This document shows positions 60,198 through 64,000 of a DNA stretch of 64,000 nucleotides, piece by piece. The notes under the pieces were generated by a model. That model did not search any database. It was not told the DNA's origin and worked only from the letters and a program-made list of their open reading frames with translations. The position numbers and the translations under genes are program-made. The stretch comes from Gymnothorax reevesii (Eukaryota; Chordata; Actinopteri; Anguilliformes; Muraenidae), in assembly GCA_029721435.1 (NCBI GenBank), contig CM056574.1, positions 29,993,001 through 30,057,000 of the forward strand. Reading direction: 5' to 3'. Position 1 is the first letter of the stretch; every line of letters begins with the position of its first letter.

Positions 60198-60673
60198 TTA
60201 CCCCTTTTCCGGCAAAAAGAACCTGGTGCTAGGGCCGTGCTGGTGCTAGTGCCAGTGCTTAGTTGGTTGAACCCAAGAACCTCCTAAGAGCCCGTTTGCT
60301 TTTCCATCGCCGAGGAGCCAAATCAGAGCCACGCGATTCAGTCACTGTAATTTAAGACCAACAGATCAGGAGAAAATTAACGTTGTTTGAGATCTGCATC
60401 TCTCTTAGCAGTGCTCACGTAACAGCTGGCAATACAGAAATACAGTATGGACTGCGGGAAACCACAAATAAAAATGTAAAACTGAAATAATGCTTGTGTT
60501 TCTATGCTCAGTAATACTATTATTGTCATTGAGGTTTTATCGTTTTTAGAGGGGAAAAGGAATATAGTTGATTAGATTGCTATGATCTTGTACTGGATTA
60601 AGATCAGACATTTTGTAAAGCAGCAACATAAGGCGCATACCGTATCTTGCATTATTGTCCGTGCATAATAAAA

Positions 60674-60753
60674 ATGCCGAAGCCTTGTGCAGAAATAGGG
60701 TGTAATAAGTGGAACACACTCTCCATCCTTTCTTTTCCCAAGGAAGCAGACAG
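60674..60753 (+). pseudogene. THAP zinc-finger first exon candidate
   Basis: From the ATG at 60674 the frame reads MPKPCAEIGCNKWNTLSILS and then FPKEADR. Met-Pro-x-x-Cys-x4-Cys followed by a loop and Phe-Pro-Lys is the canonical first half of a THAP C2CH domain. The reading frame ends AG-GTAATA, a plausible splice donor with GT at 60754-60755, in the same codon phase as the donor of the exon at 18245. The second half was not located. Given its position between transposon-like ends, I favour a transposase exon. Confidence 0.5.
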
Positions 60754-60937
60754 GTAATAAATAAACGAGCAACTGTCATATTTCATTCCAGCTTCATAAC
60801 TTTGAACGATCTAATGTAGTTTCGTTTTGAAATGACATTCAAGCTCACTAATGGCAATAACAGTAATTTGTGAACGCCCTATCTGGCCAGTTAACTCATA
60901 TTCATAATGCTTATTATAGACGTAAGCAGCATGGAAA

Positions 60938-61216
60938 CCCAGGTGAAAAAATACTATACTTGAATTATACTTTTACGGACTGTATTAAGTATGGTGTATG
61001 TTTTTTTCGCCCCCTTTATGTGTAATTAAGTGTGCTCAATTAGTCATTGAATACTACTTGTGTACTACTTCAGTACACTTAAAGTGTACACTTTCTAAAA
61101 GTATATATTAAATATATTACTTTTTGTGCTTAATTTGCAAAAGTATATTTGTTATAACTTTTGTATGCAACAAATATACTTTTAATATAGTTAAGTGTAA
61201 TACTTTTTCACCTGGG
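60938..61216. mobile_element. AT-rich MITE, 279 bp
   Basis: The left end CCCAGGTGAAAAAATACTAT and the right end, whose inverse is CCCAGGTGAAAAAGTATTAC, match at most positions. Pairing continues through ACTT-A-TATA. The interior is rich in TATACTT and AGTGTAC words. Non-coding. Probably nested in the element at 60198-61502. Confidence 0.8.
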
Positions 61217-61502
61217 AAGTAAAATGAAATATAAATGTACCATGCAGATATAAGACATATGCTGATAGATACCAACTTTACTGCGAGTAGAGCGCTCAAA
61301 ATACTTCCTTGACCGGTTGTGTTGGTAAACTCCACCCCACGTAATTGGTGCTTGCTCTGGACCTGCAAGGAGTTGGTGCTTACTCTAGCATCGGTTTTAA
61401 GAGCCAGGAGCTACTGCTTAGGCTGAGGAAAATGAAAGAACTGGTGCTAAGTCAGGCTCTGGCTCCAAACCAGCACCAGCACCGGCTCAGTGGAATAGGT
61501 GT

Positions 61503-63404
61503 AACTGTGTCCCTTTGTACCCTTAGAGTTATGCAGACTCCACCCTCTGCCCCCTTTATAGACTTCTTATTGAACTGAAAGCCAAAGGCCATTTTGATGT
61601 CAAAATTTACTTTGTTTTTGACTAGAACAACTAAATGCCAAAAGCAACTCGCTAGACTCTGTTCAGTCAGTAAAACACTTTTTTTTTTTTTTACCAACTT
61701 AAGGTTGAGAACAAACATTGATTGAATGCTGAACATCAATCATTACAGATTACATTCTTCATGTGGCCACTGGCCCAAAGTGAGGAGTGGGGAGAGAGTG
61801 ATATCCTGATTGAAATTTACCATAGAGTGCCCTTAGTCCTGGAGTAGAGGATACTCATCATAATTCTGCTGTCATAATTTATTTCTCTTCCCTTTAGTAT
61901 TTTTCCACAGCCATTGGAATTTGAGTCTGACTGGGAACTGTGTTCTCACATAATGGGATTCTTGGCAGGCTCACATGGAGACAAAGAAGCTACATTAAGC
62001 AAAAAAATGGGCTTTTGCTGTGCAAATTTGCCAGCCCCATTTAAAGAGTGTGTCTTGTCTGCCTTCTGACTCACAGATCCCCTGATAAATGTGATGTCTT
62101 ATCGCCTAAGACCTTTTTAAACCTTGTAGAAGGTTAAAGATGCCTTCTGAGGGAAAAAGCCTAATCTGTGAGAAATGGCCAAGTCCTGCCTTCCCCATTT
62201 TTCTGTCCCAGAATTCAAGACACTTCTCTCCTCCTCCTCACTCCTTAGGAACCTTCCCTGCCGCTAAAACTTCACCTTTCCTGCTTTCTTGAAACCTCCC
62301 ACTCTTCCTTTCCATTACACGTGCATTTTTTCCACTCACTTTGCTCTTGTTCCCTCATTCTCTCTTCTGTGCCTTTACCTGAGGTTTTTTCTGTCTCCAT
62401 CTCATTCACTCCCTCTGTTTCTCGTTTTTGTTCCCTTTACTCTCTCAGGCATTGGTTTCTCCTCTCTTGTTCTTGTTCTCTCTCTTTCTCATGCCCAATC
62501 TCTCTTTCACCCACTATCTCTCCTACCCTCCCCAGTGCACAGGAAATGAAAGCTGCAACTCACTGTTCCATCATTCATTCTAAATAGAAGGTGACAGTCG
62601 CCCTGGATGTGAATCTGGGGATAAACGGTGTTTAGCTTCATTGCTAGTATCATCGTTCAATTCTCCTGTGTGGCGCATACCCTGCTTTTTACAAATCAGT
62701 TTATTTGCTGAAATATTAGGATGCCTTCCTTCATTGGGCTTACTACAGCATTTTATTCTGTGTGTTCCCCATAACCCACAGATATGATCAAGCACTGCTC
62801 AACAGATCTACAGCAAAAGCATCATCTTGAGAATGCATTTGTTCTCGTACCAGGGCTTGAATCTCATTTGACTGTTGTCTCGAAATAAAGAAATATAAAG
62901 GTCAAATAAAATATTCTGCAATGTAGAATTCCCACAAATGGCGAGTTCAACAATGATAACCCTCACGTGGTGGGAGTGAAACTTTCACTTTGGTGTCACC
63001 AATTGTACAAAAAGAATTACCCCACAATTATAAGAAAAGTCGAGAATATCTTGGAGGTGAAGGTCAATGAACTCTCTAACCGTGTTTCCAGATTGAGAGA
63101 AACTTAAAGCTTGTTATAATGATCTGACTCCATAAGAATTTCTGCTTTACTGCATTTTAAGTAACCATGGTGTGACTTTGTATGGACTGCTAGTTATGTT
63201 GATGCGGACATGGCTCTGGTGGGTACAGCCAGTAATAGTAAAGTGAGATAGATTTGCGATGACACTAAATGTACTGGCCGGGGACCACAAATAGCCGAAA
63301 ACCTGTGCATGTGTCAGAAATGAAAATCTGTGGCTGTGTAGTGGATATCAATTCCATTGTAAAGATTAATATGAAGTATTGTTTATTTTACAAGGTATGT
63401 GTTA
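61503..63404. other. No gene seen; polypyrimidine tract
   Basis: Positions 62220-62545 are strongly pyrimidine-rich (CTCTCT, TTCCCT, CTTTCTC) and create Ser/Leu/Phe-rich open frames that are not genes. The rest shows nothing. Confidence 0.5.
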
Positions 63405-63665
63405 CTTCATTGGGTACATCTGTTCAACAACTTGTTCATGCAAATAGCAAATATCTAATCAGCCGATCACATGGTAGCAAACTCAATGCATTTAGGCATG
63501 TAGACATGGTCAAGATGATCTGCTGAAGTTCAAACCGAGCATCAGAATGGGGGAGAAAGCTGATTTAAGTGACTTTGAACGTGGCATGGCAGTTGGTGCC
63601 AGGTAAAGTGGTCAGAGGATTTCAGCGACTGCTGATCTACTGGGTTTTTCACGCACATGTAAATC
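63405..63665 (+). mobile_element. Tc1-like relic with transposase N-terminus
   Basis: From about 63405 the sequence follows a common fish Tc1-type element: GGGTACATCTGTTCAACAAC, then AATCAGCCGATCACATGG, GCATTTAGGCATGTAGACA and AAACCGAGCATCAGAATGGG. From 63549 the frame reads MGEKADLSDFERGMAVGAR, then a stop, then SATADLLGFSRTC, which is the transposase N-terminal helix-turn-helix. After about 63662 the match is lost, so the element is truncated. Confidence 0.8.
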
Positions 63666-64000
63666 TCCATCAACTTCTTTCAATAATACTGTATGTCATG
63701 TAGAAAATGATGCAGAATTGGAATGGCAGGTTAGTAATGACCTTGAGGGCTGCAACTAGACACAAATGTATGCAGCTCCACACCACAACTGACAGCTCAG
63801 TCAAAGCTGATAATTACTTTGTACAACTGAATGACTGACCAAGCCACTGGATACAGCCAATGACATAATCTAATCAGTCAGTACAAGCAGCAACTGCTTA
63901 TTTCAGGAAATAGATTATCACTCCATAAGACAAATATCACGCAAATCTCAGCATGTTCAGCCAGTGACAGTGCTTTTCATTGACAATGAGTGCCAGTACC
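63666..64000. other. No gene seen
   Basis: The last 335 bases show no recognisable coding or repeat structure. Confidence 0.5.

Larger units (their letters stand above)
60198..61502. mobile_element. Possible THAP-bearing transposon with GGTGCTGGTGCT-type ends
   Basis: Both edges carry related words in opposite orientation. On the left are GGTGCTAGGGCCGTGCTGG and TGGTGCTAGTGCCAGTGCTT (60224-60260). On the right, read on the minus strand from 61502, are CTATTCCACTGAGCCGGTGC and TGGTGCTGGTTTGGAGCC. Similar ends are familiar from fish DNA transposons. Inside are a THAP first-exon candidate (60674-60753) and a nested MITE (60938-61216). The end match is loose and no target duplication is confirmed. 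Confidence 0.4.

Noticed and set aside
62220..62587. Overlapping Ser/Leu/Phe-rich open frames
   Set aside because: They arise from a polypyrimidine tract, since several frames stay open at once.

Overview
This 64 kb window looks like gene-poor nuclear DNA of a ray-finned (probably teleost) fish. The assignment rests on the repeats: Tc1-like transposons with fish-type terminal repeats, an L1-clade LINE, several hAT foldback elements, a tRNA-derived SINE, compact solo LTRs and a mariner-type element starting ACAACCCCAATTC that is common in teleosts. I found no convincing host protein gene, no rRNA or tRNA gene, and no CRISPR or prokaryotic feature. Nearly all open reading frames are short, and the longer ones are transposon relics or low-complexity accidents.

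Layout. 2.3-3.7 kb holds an inverted-repeat compound MITE and a mariner-type end. 4.6-12.4 kb is a nested stack: a mariner-type end cut by a 343 bp solo LTR, a Tc1 copy, a decayed L1 ORF2 on the minus strand with a 144 bp foreign insert in its reverse transcriptase, and a second L1 endonuclease fragment split by a solo LTR of the same family as the first. 14.7-16.1 kb is another Tc1 element. 16.7-19.8 kb holds a TTAA-flanked MITE, two related hAT pieces and a THAP zinc-finger first exon. 22.2-24.4 kb is a roughly 965 bp LTR-like unit in tandem. 33-35.6 kb holds an LTR-like block and a 1.63 kb foldback hAT element with a second hAT nested in it; both have perfect 8 bp target duplications. 40 kb carries a SINE with 16 bp duplications. 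42.3-50.1 kb is a second dense cluster: Tc1, THAP relic, MITEs, LTRs, and a (TA)n microsatellite hit by a solo LTR and by a Tc1-like element whose transposase is one frameshift from open. 52-64 kb is sparser: a Tc1 relic, a 202 bp hAT MITE, a foldback hAT relative, a THAP-bearing element and a Tc1 relic at the end.

No pathway is visible. The functional content is mobile: DDE transposases, an L1 endonuclease and reverse transcriptase, and fragments of THAP DNA-binding domains. The most interesting points are the long hairpin at 33958-35588, four separate THAP half-domains in non-coding repeat DNA (two with a good splice donor), a shared coding relic inside two hAT pieces, and the unexplained 144 bp insert in the L1 reverse transcriptase.

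Limits: all calls were made by eye. Family names beyond superfamily level are avoided, and the edges of degenerate elements are good to about 10-50 bp.
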